64,000 bases of DNA from Streptomyces sp. KL109B (GCF_030766935.1 NZ_JASERL010000005.1:591863-655862); one strand, 5' to 3'. Shown: positions 41,673 to 53,182, counted from the first letter of the stretch. A program made the numbers and translations. The notes: generated by a model from the sequence alone, not told the origin.

Positions 41673-42101
41673 ATGGCCGAAGTCAGCGCGGAAGCCCGCA
41701 TGGAAGCACCCGCGGAGAAGGTCTGGGCGCAGCTCACCGACTTCTCCTCGTACGGGAAGTGGAACGCCACCCACACCGACTTCCCGAAGGGTGGGCCCGC
41801 ATCCCTGGAGGTGGGCGGCCAGTTCGAGGAGAACATGAAGCTGATGGGCTTCCCGGCCGAGGTCACCTGGACCATCGAGGAGCTGGAGACCGCCCGCACC
41901 TTCGCCATCAGGGGCAAGGGCCCCATGGGCGTGAATCTGTTCATGCACTACTCGCTCGCGCCGGACGGCGACGCGACGACGGCCCGCATCAAGGGCGAGT
42001 TCACGGGCGCGGCGGTCTCGCTGATGGCGGGCAAGCTCAAGGACTCGGCGACGGCCGCGCTCGACGAGTCACTGCGCAAGCTGAACGGCCTGGTCACCTG
42101 A
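41673..42101 (+). CDS. SRPBCC-family protein
   Basis: A 142-residue START/Bet v1-like protein: MEAPAEKVWAQLTDFSSYGKW at the start, MHYSLAPDGDATTARIKGEF and a long C-terminal helix. Members bind lipids, polyketides or act as CoxG-like factors; ligand unknown. AAAGGGGTGGCC precedes the ATG. It stops just before a palindrome-rich terminator region shared with padR. Confidence 0.87.
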   Translation: MAEVSAEARMEAPAEKVWAQLTDFSSYGKWNATHTDFPKGGPASLEVGGQFEENMKLMGFPAEVTWTIEELETARTFAIRGKGPMGVNLFMHYSLAPDGDATTARIKGEFTGAAVSLMAGKLKDSATAALDESLRKLNGLVT

Positions 42102-42104
42102 GCC

Positions 42105-42145
42105 TCCGTACGTACTACGTACGTCCACGTACTACGTACGTACGC
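42105..42145. repeat. Palindromic TACGTAC array
   Basis: cgtacgtactacgtacg and tccacgtactacgtacgtacg form several overlapping dyads just before the terminator stem. They may extend the terminator structure. Confidence 0.6.
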
Positions 42146-42184
42146 GAAGAGGCGCCCCGCACTGTTCGTACGGGACGCCTCTTC
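42146..42184. terminator. Terminator between SRPBCC and padR
   Basis: GAAGAGGCG (42146-42154) pairs with CGCCTCTTC (42176-42184) and an inner CCCG/CGGG extends the stem. It lies between convergent genes and can serve both. Confidence 0.75.
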
Positions 42185-42218
42185 CGCGCTCTGCCAACGG
42201 TCCGAGCCCGCACGGGGC

Positions 42219-42869
42219 TCAGTCCTCGTCGGCGAGGATCAGGTACAGCTTCTTGCGCGCGTCGTTGATGACGGAGATCGCCTTGTCGCGCTGCTCCTTG
42301 TCACCGGTCTTCCAGACCTGCCCGAAGGCCTCCATGAGCCCGAAGCTCGCCGTCCGGATCTCGTTCATGGCCTCCCAGTCGACGCCGCGGCCGGCCTCCT
42401 CCCAAGGGGCGTCGGGCCCCTCTTCGGCGGCGGAACGGCCGTCGTCGGTGAGCGAGAAGAGCTTCTTGCCGCCCTCGCTCGCGCTGGCGATCAGACCCTC
42501 GTCCTCGAGCAGCTGAAGCGTCGGGTAGACCGAGCCGGGGCTCGGCTTCCACGCGCCGCCGCTGCGCTCGGCGATCTCCTGGATCATTTCGTAGCCGTGC
42601 ATCGGGCGGTCCTTCAGGAGGGCCAGGATCGAGGCGCGCACATCTCCGCGCCGCGCCCGTCCGCGCCCGCCACCGCGGCCGCCGCGACCGCCCCAGGGGC
42701 CGGGGCCGCCGGGTCCGCCGAAGCCGGGCCCGAAGGGCCCGAACGCCGCGCGCCGACCCTCGAAGCCACCGGGACCCCCGGGGCCGCCGAAGCCGCGCTC
42801 GAATCCACCCCTGCCGTGCAGGCCGGGGCCGAAGTGTTCATGTCCGTGGTCGTGTCCGTGGTTACGCAT
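42219..42869 (-). CDS. PadR-family regulator with His/Gly-rich N-terminus
   Basis: The 216-residue protein has a PadR winged HTH (GDVRASILALLKDRPMHGYEM, about 75-95; GSVYPTLQLLEDEGLI) and a C-terminal dimer helix. The first 75 residues are unusual: HGHDHGHEH followed by Gly/Phe/Pro-rich repeats (FGGPGGPGGFE). The His cluster could bind metal and the rest should be disordered. AAGGA lies 9 bp before the ATG. Palindromes at 42911-42950 in its upstream region are likely autoregulatory sites. Confidence 0.92.
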   Translation of the reverse strand: MRNHGHDHGHEHFGPGLHGRGGFERGFGGPGGPGGFEGRRAAFGPFGPGFGGPGGPGPWGGRGGRGGGRGRARRGDVRASILALLKDRPMHGYEMIQEIAERSGGAWKPSPGSVYPTLQLLEDEGLIASASEGGKKLFSLTDDGRSAAEEGPDAPWEEAGRGVDWEAMNEIRTASFGLMEAFGQVWKTGDKEQRDKAISVINDARKKLYLILADED

Positions 42870-42910
42870 GGGAATCAGTCCTTTCACAACTGATCGTGGG
42901 TTTCGTTGAC

Positions 42911-42950
42911 CGCGATCATCAACCGATCGCGATGCCTCAACGATATATCG
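42911..42950. promoter_or_regulatory. CGCGATC/GATCGCG and CGATATATCG dyads
   Basis: cgcgatc-N7-gatcgcg (42911-42931) and the perfect 10-mer cgatatatcg (42941-42950) lie between padR and phzF. PadR regulators often bind AT-rich palindromes of this kind, so autoregulation is likely. Confidence 0.5.
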
Positions 42951-43052
42951 GAACTATTCGGCTGGCAAGCCCCGGCCGGGAACGGGAAAAGAGGCCAGAC
43001 ACCCCGGATTGGCCTTGGCCCGTTGTCAGTGGGCTCAACTACCGTGCGTGAC

Positions 43053-43865
43053 ATGCGTATTCGTATCGTCGACGCCTTCACCGACCGGCCCTTCGCCGGC
43101 AACCCCGCCGGCGTCCTGCTCCTGGACGCCTTCCCGGACGACGCCTGGCTGCAGAGCGTCGCCCTTGAGGTCAATCACGCCGAGACCGCCTTCGCGCACC
43201 CGCTGCCCGAGGGCGGCGAGGCCGACTGGGCGCTGCGCTGGTTCACGCCCGCCACCGAGGTCAACATGTGCGGGCACGCCACCCTGGCCACCGCCCACGT
43301 GCTGCACTCCACCGGGGTGACGCAGGGCCCGGTGCGCTTCGCGACGCTGAGTGGCGTGCTCGTGGCGACACCGGGTGAGGACGGCTCGCTCACCCTGGAC
43401 TTCCCGACGGCCCCGCTCACCGAGGAGTCCGCCGCCCCCGCCGGACTCGCCGAGGCCCTGGGCGCCGAGCCGATCGCCGTGCACGACACGGGGTCCTCGC
43501 TCGGCGACCTCGTCGTCGAACTCGCCGACGAGAAGACCGTGCGGGCGCTCGCCCCCGACTTCAGGGCGCTCGCGGGCCACTCGAAGCGCGGCGTCATCGC
43601 CACCGCGCGCGCCGCGGCCCCCGCCCAGGGCTACGACTTCGTGTCGCGCTGCTTCTTCCCGAACGTCGGCATCGACGAGGACCCGGTGACCGGGAGCGGG
43701 CACACGGCGCTCGCCCCGTACTGGGCGGCGCGCCTGGGCCGCGACGAGCTGACCGGGCTGCAGGCCTCCGCCCGCAGCGGCCTCGTCCGCGTCGCCCTGC
43801 GCGGCGAGCGCACCCTCCTCACCGGCCACGCGGTCACCACCATCGAGGGGGAACTCAACGTGTGA
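43053..43865 (+). CDS. PhzF-family isomerase
   Basis: A 270-residue protein with the PhzF two-lobed fold: VDAFTDRPFAGNPAGVLLLD at the start with the conserved NPA, the catalytic Glu in NHAETAFAHP and the CGHATLATAHV loop, and EDPVTGSGH near the end. The family includes trans-2,3-dihydro-3-hydroxyanthranilate isomerase of phenazine synthesis, but most members have unknown substrates and no phenazine genes are here. TACCGT lies about 10 bp before the ATG, so the start may be leaderless. Confidence 0.93.
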   Translation: MRIRIVDAFTDRPFAGNPAGVLLLDAFPDDAWLQSVALEVNHAETAFAHPLPEGGEADWALRWFTPATEVNMCGHATLATAHVLHSTGVTQGPVRFATLSGVLVATPGEDGSLTLDFPTAPLTEESAAPAGLAEALGAEPIAVHDTGSSLGDLVVELADEKTVRALAPDFRALAGHSKRGVIATARAAAPAQGYDFVSRCFFPNVGIDEDPVTGSGHTALAPYWAARLGRDELTGLQASARSGLVRVALRGERTLLTGHAVTTIEGELNV

Positions 43866-43883
43866 CGTGTACCCCCCGGCGGA

Positions 43884-44684
43884 CTACGGAGTGGGCAGCC
43901 AGCCCACCTTCCCCGCGAGCAGCCCGTATCCGACGAACGCCCCGATGTCCAAGAGGGAATGGGCCACCACCAGTGGCCCGACCCGCCCCCACCGCCGGTA
44001 CAGGAACACGAAGACGACGCCCATCGCGAGGTTCCCGAAGAACCCGCCGATGCCCTGGTACAGGTGGTACGAGCCGCGCAGCACGGACGACGCGACGAGC
44101 GCCGTGCCCGGCGACCACCCCAACTGGCCGAGCCTGCGCAGCAGATACCCGACGACGATGACCTCCTCCACCACGGCGTTCTGCACCGCGGAGAGGATCA
44201 GCACCGGGTACTTCCACCACACGTCGGGCAGCGCCTCCGGCACCACCGTGAGGTTGAAGCCGAGGCCACGGGCGGCCAGGTAGAAGGCGATGCCGGTGCT
44301 GCCGATGACGGCGGCCACCGCGGCCCCGCGCCCCGTGTCGAACCACGGCCGCTTCCGGTCGAAGCCGATCGTGCGCATCCCCTCGCCCTCCCTGAGCAGG
44401 AAGTGCGCGACGAGCGCGACCGGCACGAGCGCGCTCGCGATGCCGAACAGCTGCCAGGCGAGGTCGAGCCACGGACGGCCGGGCGCGGCCGAGGCGTTGA
44501 GGGTCGCCGCCTGGTCCTTGAGGCCGCCGGGTTTCGTGACAGAGCCGACGAAACTGATGAGCGCGGACACAGCGCTCGCACCGAGCGAAAGCCCCAGAAC
44601 GAGCAGCGTCTCGTCCCGCAAAAAGCGCCGTGAGAGCCGCCCTTCGGGGGAAGAACCCGGCATCGGCTCCGCCTCCACCTGCAC
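43884..44684 (-). CDS. CPBP intramembrane metalloprotease
   Basis: The 266-residue membrane protein has eight hydrophobic segments and the CPBP (Abi) motifs: VVEEVIVVGYLLRRL (the two glutamates and Arg), SVLRGSYHLYQG (His) and VVAHSLLD. Members process prenylated or other membrane proteins or confer bacteriocin immunity. The GTG at 44684 follows GGAGGCAGGT. It is divergent from the SBP/VWA gene. Confidence 0.88.
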   Translation of the reverse strand: MQVEAEPMPGSSPEGRLSRRFLRDETLLVLGLSLGASAVSALISFVGSVTKPGGLKDQAATLNASAAPGRPWLDLAWQLFGIASALVPVALVAHFLLREGEGMRTIGFDRKRPWFDTGRGAAVAAVIGSTGIAFYLAARGLGFNLTVVPEALPDVWWKYPVLILSAVQNAVVEEVIVVGYLLRRLGQLGWSPGTALVASSVLRGSYHLYQGIGGFFGNLAMGVVFVFLYRRWGRVGPLVVAHSLLDIGAFVGYGLLAGKVGWLPTP

Positions 44685-44876
44685 ACCTGCCTCCAGTTGG
44701 TCATTCCCGCCGCATCCGTCACAGCGCCCCGCTAGGGTCTCGAATGCAGGTACGAAGATCGCGTGCGACAGGCCGAGGGGGGCCACGACGCCGCAGTTTC
44801 GGCGCACCGCTCCCCTCCACCGCTCCACCGCTTATATCGCAACTGCCTTTGTGGCTCAGGGAGGGGCTCCACCGCC

Positions 44877-46640
44877 ATGGGACGTCACAGCAGCATGCCC
44901 GACGAGTACGGGACGGCCGACGCCGCACCCCGTCCCCGCTCGCGCGGCCGCACCGTAGCCATCGCGACCGCCCTCGTCCTGGTCGTCGGGGCGGGCACGG
45001 CCGCCTTCTTCCGGCCCGATCTGCTCGGCCTTGGCGACGGGTGCGAGGACGAGGTGCACCTCGACGTGGTGGCCTCGCCCGACATGGCACCGGCGCTGCG
45101 CGAGACCGCGGAGCACGCCCGCCGCGAGCAGATCACCTCCGACGGCAACTGCCTCGACATCGCCGTCACCGCCCGCGACGCGTACAAGGTGGCGGACACC
45201 CTGCGCGCGGGCAAGGGCGCCTCCGACTACCAGGTGTGGGTGCCGGACTCGGACGTATGGGTGCAGCGGGTCACCGCGGACACCGGGGCCACGCAGATCA
45301 CCCCGGCGGGCAACGTCGCCTCGTCGCCGATCGGCGTGGGCATGGTGCCCTCGGCCGCGAAGTCGTTCGGCTGGCCCCGGAAGACGTACACCTGGGCCCA
45401 GTTGACGGGCGCCGCGCTGCAGAGCGACAAGCTGCGCCTCGGCGCCGCCGACCCCGCGCGCAGCGCCAGCGGGCTGCTCGCCCTGACCAAGCTGGCGGCC
45501 GCCTCCGGCAAGGGGGACGACACGCAGGCCGCCTCCATGGCGAAGGCCCTCTCCGAGCGCACGTCCGACAGCGATACGCAGCTCATGGACACGGTGCCGC
45601 GCGACAACTCGGGCACCGAGCAGGGCAACCCGCGCCGCAACTCGGCGCTGATCCTGTCCGAACAGGCCGCGTACGCGCACAACAAGGAAGCGGGCAGCGC
45701 GGGTTCGGTCGACCTCTTCTACCCGAAGGACGGCTCCCCCGCCCTCGACTACCCGTTCTCGCTGGTCGGCGAGGACACACTGAGCACCGACGAGAGCCGG
45801 GCCGCGGTCCGCTTCATGACGCTGCTCGGCGACGACGAGGGCCGCCGCATCCTGGAGAAGCACGGCTTCCGTACGGACGGGGACCGGTCCCCCGCGACGG
45901 TCGTGTCGCGGGCGGGCGGCCGCGCCCCGCAGCCGTACGCGCGCGTGGCGGCCAAGGCGCCCACCGAGCAGCAGCTCGAAGAGACCCTCGGCATGTGGAC
46001 GATCACGGTGCAGAGCGCCCGCATCACCACGGTCGTGGACGCCTCGGCCTCGATGGGCAACATCGTGCCGAGCCGCGGCGAGTCCCGCATGGAGGTGACG
46101 AAGGCGTCGATGCTGGCGGCCCTCTCCACGTTCACGCCGGAGGACGAGATCGGCCTGTGGGAGTTCGCCACGTTCCTCGACGGAAACCGCGACTACAAGA
46201 AGCTCGTGCCGACGCAGCGCCTCGGCGACCACGTCGGCTCCAGCACCCAACGCGACCGCCTGTCGGCCGCGTTCACCGGGCTGCAGCCGGTGCCGGGCGG
46301 GGCGACGGGCCTGTACGACACGACACTCGCGGCCTACAAGGAGGCCACGTCCACGTACAAGAAGGGCATGTTCAACGCCGTGGTCGTGGTCACCGATGGC
46401 GTCAACCAGGACGACGGCTCGATATCCCGCGAGAGCCTCGTCAAAAAACTCGAGGCCCTCACCGACCCCAGCCGCCCCGTCCCCCTGATCGCCATCGCCG
46501 TGGGCCCGGACACCGACAAACGGGAGGTCGAGCAGATCGCCGAGGCAACGGGCGGCTCAGGCCACCAGGTCAGCGACCCGGCGGACATCCAACAGGTCAT
46601 CCTGAAGGCCATCATCGACGCAGGCGCCAAATCCGACTGA
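44877..46640 (+). CDS. Membrane-anchored solute-binding and VWA domain protein
   Basis: The 587-residue protein has one membrane segment at about 27-46. The next 310 residues look like a periplasmic-binding-protein fold (LDVVASPDMAPALRETAEHA, VWVPDSDVWVQRV). From about 380 there is a von Willebrand A domain with an intact metal site, DASASMG (about 388-394), the Thr of GGATGLYD and TDGVNQDD. The combination suggests an extracellular sensor or adhesion protein that links ligand binding to protein contact; function is not known. AGGGAGGGG precedes the ATG. Confidence 0.85.
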   Translation: MGRHSSMPDEYGTADAAPRPRSRGRTVAIATALVLVVGAGTAAFFRPDLLGLGDGCEDEVHLDVVASPDMAPALRETAEHARREQITSDGNCLDIAVTARDAYKVADTLRAGKGASDYQVWVPDSDVWVQRVTADTGATQITPAGNVASSPIGVGMVPSAAKSFGWPRKTYTWAQLTGAALQSDKLRLGAADPARSASGLLALTKLAAASGKGDDTQAASMAKALSERTSDSDTQLMDTVPRDNSGTEQGNPRRNSALILSEQAAYAHNKEAGSAGSVDLFYPKDGSPALDYPFSLVGEDTLSTDESRAAVRFMTLLGDDEGRRILEKHGFRTDGDRSPATVVSRAGGRAPQPYARVAAKAPTEQQLEETLGMWTITVQSARITTVVDASASMGNIVPSRGESRMEVTKASMLAALSTFTPEDEIGLWEFATFLDGNRDYKKLVPTQRLGDHVGSSTQRDRLSAAFTGLQPVPGGATGLYDTTLAAYKEATSTYKKGMFNAVVVVTDGVNQDDGSISRESLVKKLEALTDPSRPVPLIAIAVGPDTDKREVEQIAEATGGSGHQVSDPADIQQVILKAIIDAGAKSD

Positions 46641-46678
46641 CCCACCTCACCGCCCCGTCACCCGTCAACCGCCAACCA

Positions 46679-48199
46679 TCACCCCAACGGAACCGCCGGC
46701 TCCGGCAGCCCCACCGGCCACTCGTGCACCGGATCGCCCCGATGCATCAGCTCGCAGTACCGGCGCGTGGTCGCCGCGAGGGCCGCGTCCCGGCCGAGGC
46801 CGCTCTCCAGCGCCCGGTGGTACGTCGCCGACTGCCACGCCGCGCCGTTGGTCCGCAGCCGGCAGCGCTCCTCGATCACGCCCAGGTACAGATCCCGGTC
46901 GGCCGGCTCCACGCCCCACGCGTCGAGCCCGGCCGCCGCGAGCGGCAGCAGCTCGTCCCGCACGAGGTGCACCGCCGGCACCCGCTCCGTGCCGCCGAAC
47001 CGGCCCCGCCGCGGCCACTCCAGGCGCGCGTCGATGCCGTACCGGCAGGCCGCGTCGAAGTTGCGGGAGGCCGCCTCGAAGGGCAGCCGCGACCACACGG
47101 GCCGGGAGTCCTCGGCCAGCGCGCGTACGACGCCGTAATAGAACGCGGAGTTGGCGACGACGTCGACGACGGTGGGCCCCGCGGGCAGCACCCGGTTCTC
47201 GACGCGCAGGTGCGGGACGCCGTCCGCGATGCCGTACACGGGCCGGTTCCAGCGGTACACCGTGCCGTTGTGCAGGACGAGTTCGGCGAGGTTCGGGGTG
47301 TCGCCCTTGGCGATCACGTCGAGCGGCCGCTCGTCGTCGAGGATGGGCAGCAGCGGCGGGAAGTACCGCAGGTTCTCCTCGAAGAGGTCGTACGCGGAGT
47401 CGATCCAGCGCTCCCCGAACCAGGTGCGCGGCCGCACGCCCTGCGCCGCGAGCTCCGGCGGCCGGGTGTCGGTGGACTGCTGGAACAGCGGCGGCCGCGA
47501 CTCGCGCCACAGCTCACGGCCGAACAGGAACGGCGAGTTGGCGCCGAGCGCGATCTGTACGCCGGCCACCGCCTGCGCCGCGTTCCACACATCGGCGAAG
47601 CGCCCCGGCGTCACCTGAAGGTGCAACTGCACGGAGGTGCACGCCGCTTCGGGCGCTATCGAGGAGGACGTGCAGGTCAGCCGCTCGACACCGGCGATGT
47701 CGAGCGCGAAGTCCTCGCCGCGCGCGGCCGTGATCTGGTCGTTGAGCAGGGTGTAACGGTCGACGTCCGACAGGTTCGCGGAGACCAGGTCGGCCGCGCC
47801 CAGCGTCGGCAGAATGCCGATCATCACGATGCCGGCATCGACCTCGTTGGCCTTCCTGTGCGCATATCCGAGACCGGTGCGCAGTTCCTCGGCGAGCTGG
47901 TCGAGAACGCGTCCGCCGAGCCGGTGCGGGGCAATGTTCACTTCGAGATTGAACATGGCGAGTTCGGTCTGGAAATCCCGGCTCGCGATGCGCTCCAGTA
48001 CTTCCGCATTCATCATTCTCGGCAGCCCGTCGGGCCCGGCGAGATTCAGCTCGATCTCCAGACCCATGAGATTCTGTGGACGGTCGAAGCGCTTCTCGTC
48101 CAGCAGTCGCCCGAGCCCCTCCAGGCACTCTTTGAGCTTCTCCCGATAGCGCCGCGGATCGGCCAGGTCGACCGCGTCCGCAACGACCTTGTCCCCCAT
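46679..48199 (-). CDS. Glutamate-cysteine ligase family 2 homologue
   Basis: A 506-residue protein of the GCS2 superfamily, which joins glutamate to an amine. LMGLEIELNLAGPDG (about 45-59), the Glu-rich strand AMFNLEVNIAPH and GANSPFLFGRELWRESRPPLF match the family's metal and substrate regions. Streptomyces make mycothiol and ergothioneine, so an EgtA-like role is possible, but no egt genes are nearby and other products are equally likely. The ATG at 48199 follows GGAGGGACG. Confidence 0.83.
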   Translation of the reverse strand: MGDKVVADAVDLADPRRYREKLKECLEGLGRLLDEKRFDRPQNLMGLEIELNLAGPDGLPRMMNAEVLERIASRDFQTELAMFNLEVNIAPHRLGGRVLDQLAEELRTGLGYAHRKANEVDAGIVMIGILPTLGAADLVSANLSDVDRYTLLNDQITAARGEDFALDIAGVERLTCTSSSIAPEAACTSVQLHLQVTPGRFADVWNAAQAVAGVQIALGANSPFLFGRELWRESRPPLFQQSTDTRPPELAAQGVRPRTWFGERWIDSAYDLFEENLRYFPPLLPILDDERPLDVIAKGDTPNLAELVLHNGTVYRWNRPVYGIADGVPHLRVENRVLPAGPTVVDVVANSAFYYGVVRALAEDSRPVWSRLPFEAASRNFDAACRYGIDARLEWPRRGRFGGTERVPAVHLVRDELLPLAAAGLDAWGVEPADRDLYLGVIEERCRLRTNGAAWQSATYHRALESGLGRDAALAATTRRYCELMHRGDPVHEWPVGLPEPAVPLG

Positions 48200-48641
48200 G
48201 GAAGCGTCCCTCCTCACATGGGCAGCCCGCCCACCCGGCCGCGTGTCACGGAGGATGATGCCCAAGCAATGTGATCGATAACGTCCGCGCGGGCCCACGG
48301 AGCAGTACCCTCAAGGGAGTTACCCACGGGCACATTCCTTAGGCATGCGGCCCCTCGAAGATTCCATCGCTCGCGGCCCTGGTAAAAAACGCCGACAAGA
48401 ACAGGCCGACCGCTTGACCGAAAGACATCGAGGTCACGCGGGACCGGTCCGGCGAAAATGGGGAGGTTAGCCCACAAAACCCCATGGAAACCGCGCCCGA
48501 ATAGCACCTTGCGATATCCGCCCGCGGTGCTAGCCGAAACACTCTGAGAACACGCGTCGTATAAACTCCGCTGGCGAGACGGAGAGTTGACGCCCGCGGC
48601 CCGGGCGAGAACCGGACCCCCGCCGCCACTGCCCCGTCCGT
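48200..48641. other. Intergenic region with promoter-like elements
   Basis: No gene is seen. TATAAA at 48560-48565 could be a -10 element for the forward gene at 48789, and the reverse-strand promoter of the ligase gene should lie near 48200-48300. No strong hairpin was found. Confidence 0.4.
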
Positions 48642-48717
48642 GTACCCGAGTACACCCGCAGTACCCCAGTACACCCGCAGTACCCCCGTACACCCGTAGC
48701 ACCCAAGTGCATCCGCA
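48642..48717. repeat. 19-bp tandem array, four copies
   Basis: The unit gtaccccagtacacccgca is repeated four times (48642, 48661, 48680, 48699) with increasing divergence to the right. It lies about 70-150 bp before the gene at 48789, within its probable leader or promoter. Confidence 0.9.
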
Positions 48718-48788
48718 GCAGACAGCGCCGTCCGCTCGTCCCGCACCGCCCTCGCAACATGTGCCTGTCGAATGAGAGGCGACCCACC

Positions 48789-49373
48789 ATGCCGCTGCAC
48801 GTCCCACCGGCTCCCGCGCCCGCCCTGCGCACCGTACTCACGGCCCTCGGTTCCCCCACCGCCGTCCGCGAGGCGCGCACCCCGTCCCTGCGCTCCGCCC
48901 AGGGACCCGCCACCCCCGAACTCCCGTTGCCCCTCCACGTGTTGGACCACATCACCGAGGCCACAGGGCCGTCCAGGACCCGCCTCACCGGCTGGCGCTT
49001 CCTGATCCGCTGCGGGGAGCGCGCGGTGGCGGCGGCCGACACCAGGCTCACGCCGGACGGCTGGGCCTTCTCGCACTTCTTCGAGGGCCCCTACGTCAGG
49101 TCCACCGAACGGGCCCTGCTCCAGGCTGAGTCGCTGCCGCAGGCCTACCAGCCGCGGCTGCTCTCGGTGCCCGAGCTCTACATGCTGACGCTGTGGCTGC
49201 ACGGAAACCACGCCGCCGACCCGACGGTCGGCCAGCCGGCGGCCGACGACATCCTCGTCCCGCTGGCACCCGCACCGCCCGGCATCGCCCCGCACCGCCC
49301 GCACCGGGTGGCCGAACTCCTGCCGGTCCTCACGCACCGCCTCACGCCGGCCCCCGCGGGTCTGCTCGCCTGA
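48789..49373 (+). CDS. Protein of unknown function, 194 residues
   Basis: The product starts MPLHVPPAPAPALRTVLTAL and has a central compact part (TRLTGWRFLIRCGERAVAAA, FFEGPYVRSTERALLQAESL) with flanking Pro/Ala-rich tails. No signal peptide, membrane segment or known motif is visible. Codon use is typical. GAGAGG lies 8 bp before the ATG. A perfect terminator follows. I do not recognise the family; the length and position recall conserved Streptomyces hypothetical proteins. Confidence 0.7.
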   Translation: MPLHVPPAPAPALRTVLTALGSPTAVREARTPSLRSAQGPATPELPLPLHVLDHITEATGPSRTRLTGWRFLIRCGERAVAAADTRLTPDGWAFSHFFEGPYVRSTERALLQAESLPQAYQPRLLSVPELYMLTLWLHGNHAADPTVGQPAADDILVPLAPAPPGIAPHRPHRVAELLPVLTHRLTPAPAGLLA

Positions 49374-49412
49374 ACCCGACCGGGGCCCGCCGACGGCTCC
49401 GGTCGCATATGC

Positions 49413-49452
49413 CTGTGCCCCGCACCGTCCGCCGTCCGGTCGCGGGGCACAG
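49413..49452 (+). terminator. 11-bp stem terminator
   Basis: ctgtgccccgc (49413-49423) and gcggggcacag (49442-49452) are perfect complements with an 18-base loop, 40 bp after the stop of the upstream gene. Confidence 0.7.
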
Positions 49453-49666
49453 CCCTGTCCGAGTGGACTAGCCCGTACCGGTCACTCCGAACCACCCATG
49501 GGGAGAGTCGAGTTGGGCTGAACCGTCCGCACGGGTGATGCGTCTTCAATCCATAAGGACCGCTGCAACGAAATACCTGCGGATTGACGCCCACAGGGCA
49601 ACACTGGGTTCCAGAACTCACGACAACGGGGGTGCGGCGATGAACAAGCCTTCAAGCCGCAGCACG

Positions 49667-49711
49667 ACGAGCAGGAACAGTACGAGCAGGAACAGCACGA
49701 GCAGGAACAGC
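49667..49711. repeat. 15-bp tandem repeat, three copies
   Basis: The unit acgagcaggaacagc is repeated three times. In the frame of the following DUF5999 gene it encodes repeated Ser-Arg-Asn-Ser-Thr units after an upstream ATG at 49640 that has a good ribosome site (GGGGGTGCGGCG). Confidence 0.85.
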
Positions 49712-49765
49712 ACGACCGGCAACGCCGACATCATCGAGATAACTTCGCAGCGAAAGATCCCATCC

Positions 49766-49966
49766 ATGTGCCAGCACCAGCCACCTTGCCCGACAGCGGA
49801 ATCCGAGGACAGGGAGGCCGCGCTTCCCGTCGCTCACCACCCCGAGCAGGGGTGGAGCCTCCTCTGCAACGGCGTCCTGCTCTTCGAGGACACCGGCGAG
49901 CTGCTGCCCAACGGCACGATCATCGCCCCGCACCGCCCACTGGGCAGGGTGGTCACGGCGGCGTAG
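49766..49966 (+). CDS. DUF5999 family protein
   Basis: The 66-residue protein (MCQHQPPCPTAESEDREAAL ... FEDTGELLPNGTI) matches a small, strongly conserved Streptomyces family with two cysteines near the start. Function unknown. The ATG at 49766 is the usual family start but has only a weak ribosome site; a longer form from 49640 (108 residues, strong ribosome site) would add a Ser/Arg/Asn repeat tail. A perfect terminator follows. Confidence 0.82.
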   Translation: MCQHQPPCPTAESEDREAALPVAHHPEQGWSLLCNGVLLFEDTGELLPNGTIIAPHRPLGRVVTAA

Positions 49967-49976
49967 GGACCTACGC

Positions 49977-50015
49977 GAAGGGGGCCGTACGACCGGTGGT
50001 CGTACGGCCCCCTTC
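49977..50015. terminator. Perfect 18-bp stem, bidirectional terminator
   Basis: Arms 49977-49994 and 49998-50015 pair fully around a 3-base centre. It lies between the convergent DUF5999 and gcvP genes and should serve both. Confidence 0.88.
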
Positions 50016-50023
50016 TGCCGTCG

Positions 50024-52909
<2,886 letters not shown>

Positions 52910-52974
52910 TGCGGAGGCCTCCTGGTCACCTGGACCTACGAGGGGCACCACGGCGCGGGTACCCGGACGGCCTC

Positions 52975-53182
52975 CCCCTCTGTCATCTCAACCTGAGAGC
53001 TTCACCGGCCCACCCCGCGAGAACACGGAACACACCGGCTTGCACCGTCGGTGAGAGCGGAAACCGTGCACCCCGCCCTGCTTTCCAGAGTGACCTCGTC
53101 CGTGCGGTACAGGGGCCTGAGAGATTCCGGGGAGGATTTGCTCCTTCGGCGCCCCCGACAACCGTCGGAAGACTCTCCCGCA
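52975..53182 (-). ncRNA. Tandem glycine riboswitch
   Basis: In the gcvP leader, on the reverse strand, the first aptamer begins GGGAGAGTC and contains CGCCGAAGGAGCAA and CTCTCAGG; the second contains CTCTCACCGACGGTGCAAG, CTCTCAGG and ends near GACAGAGGGGG. These are the core motifs of the glycine riboswitch, and two aptamers in a row are typical. The position 65 bp before gcvP fits the known control of glycine cleavage genes. Confidence 0.93.

Noticed and set aside
43053..43865. Phenazine biosynthesis cluster
   Set aside because: PhzF homologues are widespread and no other phz genes are present.
44630..48274. Very long forward open frame across several genes
   Set aside because: It crosses convincing genes on both strands, has Arg/Pro/His-rich low-complexity sequence and no recognisable domain.
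48642..48717. Possible CRISPR or replication origin iterons
   Set aside because: There are no unique spacers, no DnaA boxes and no replication genes nearby.
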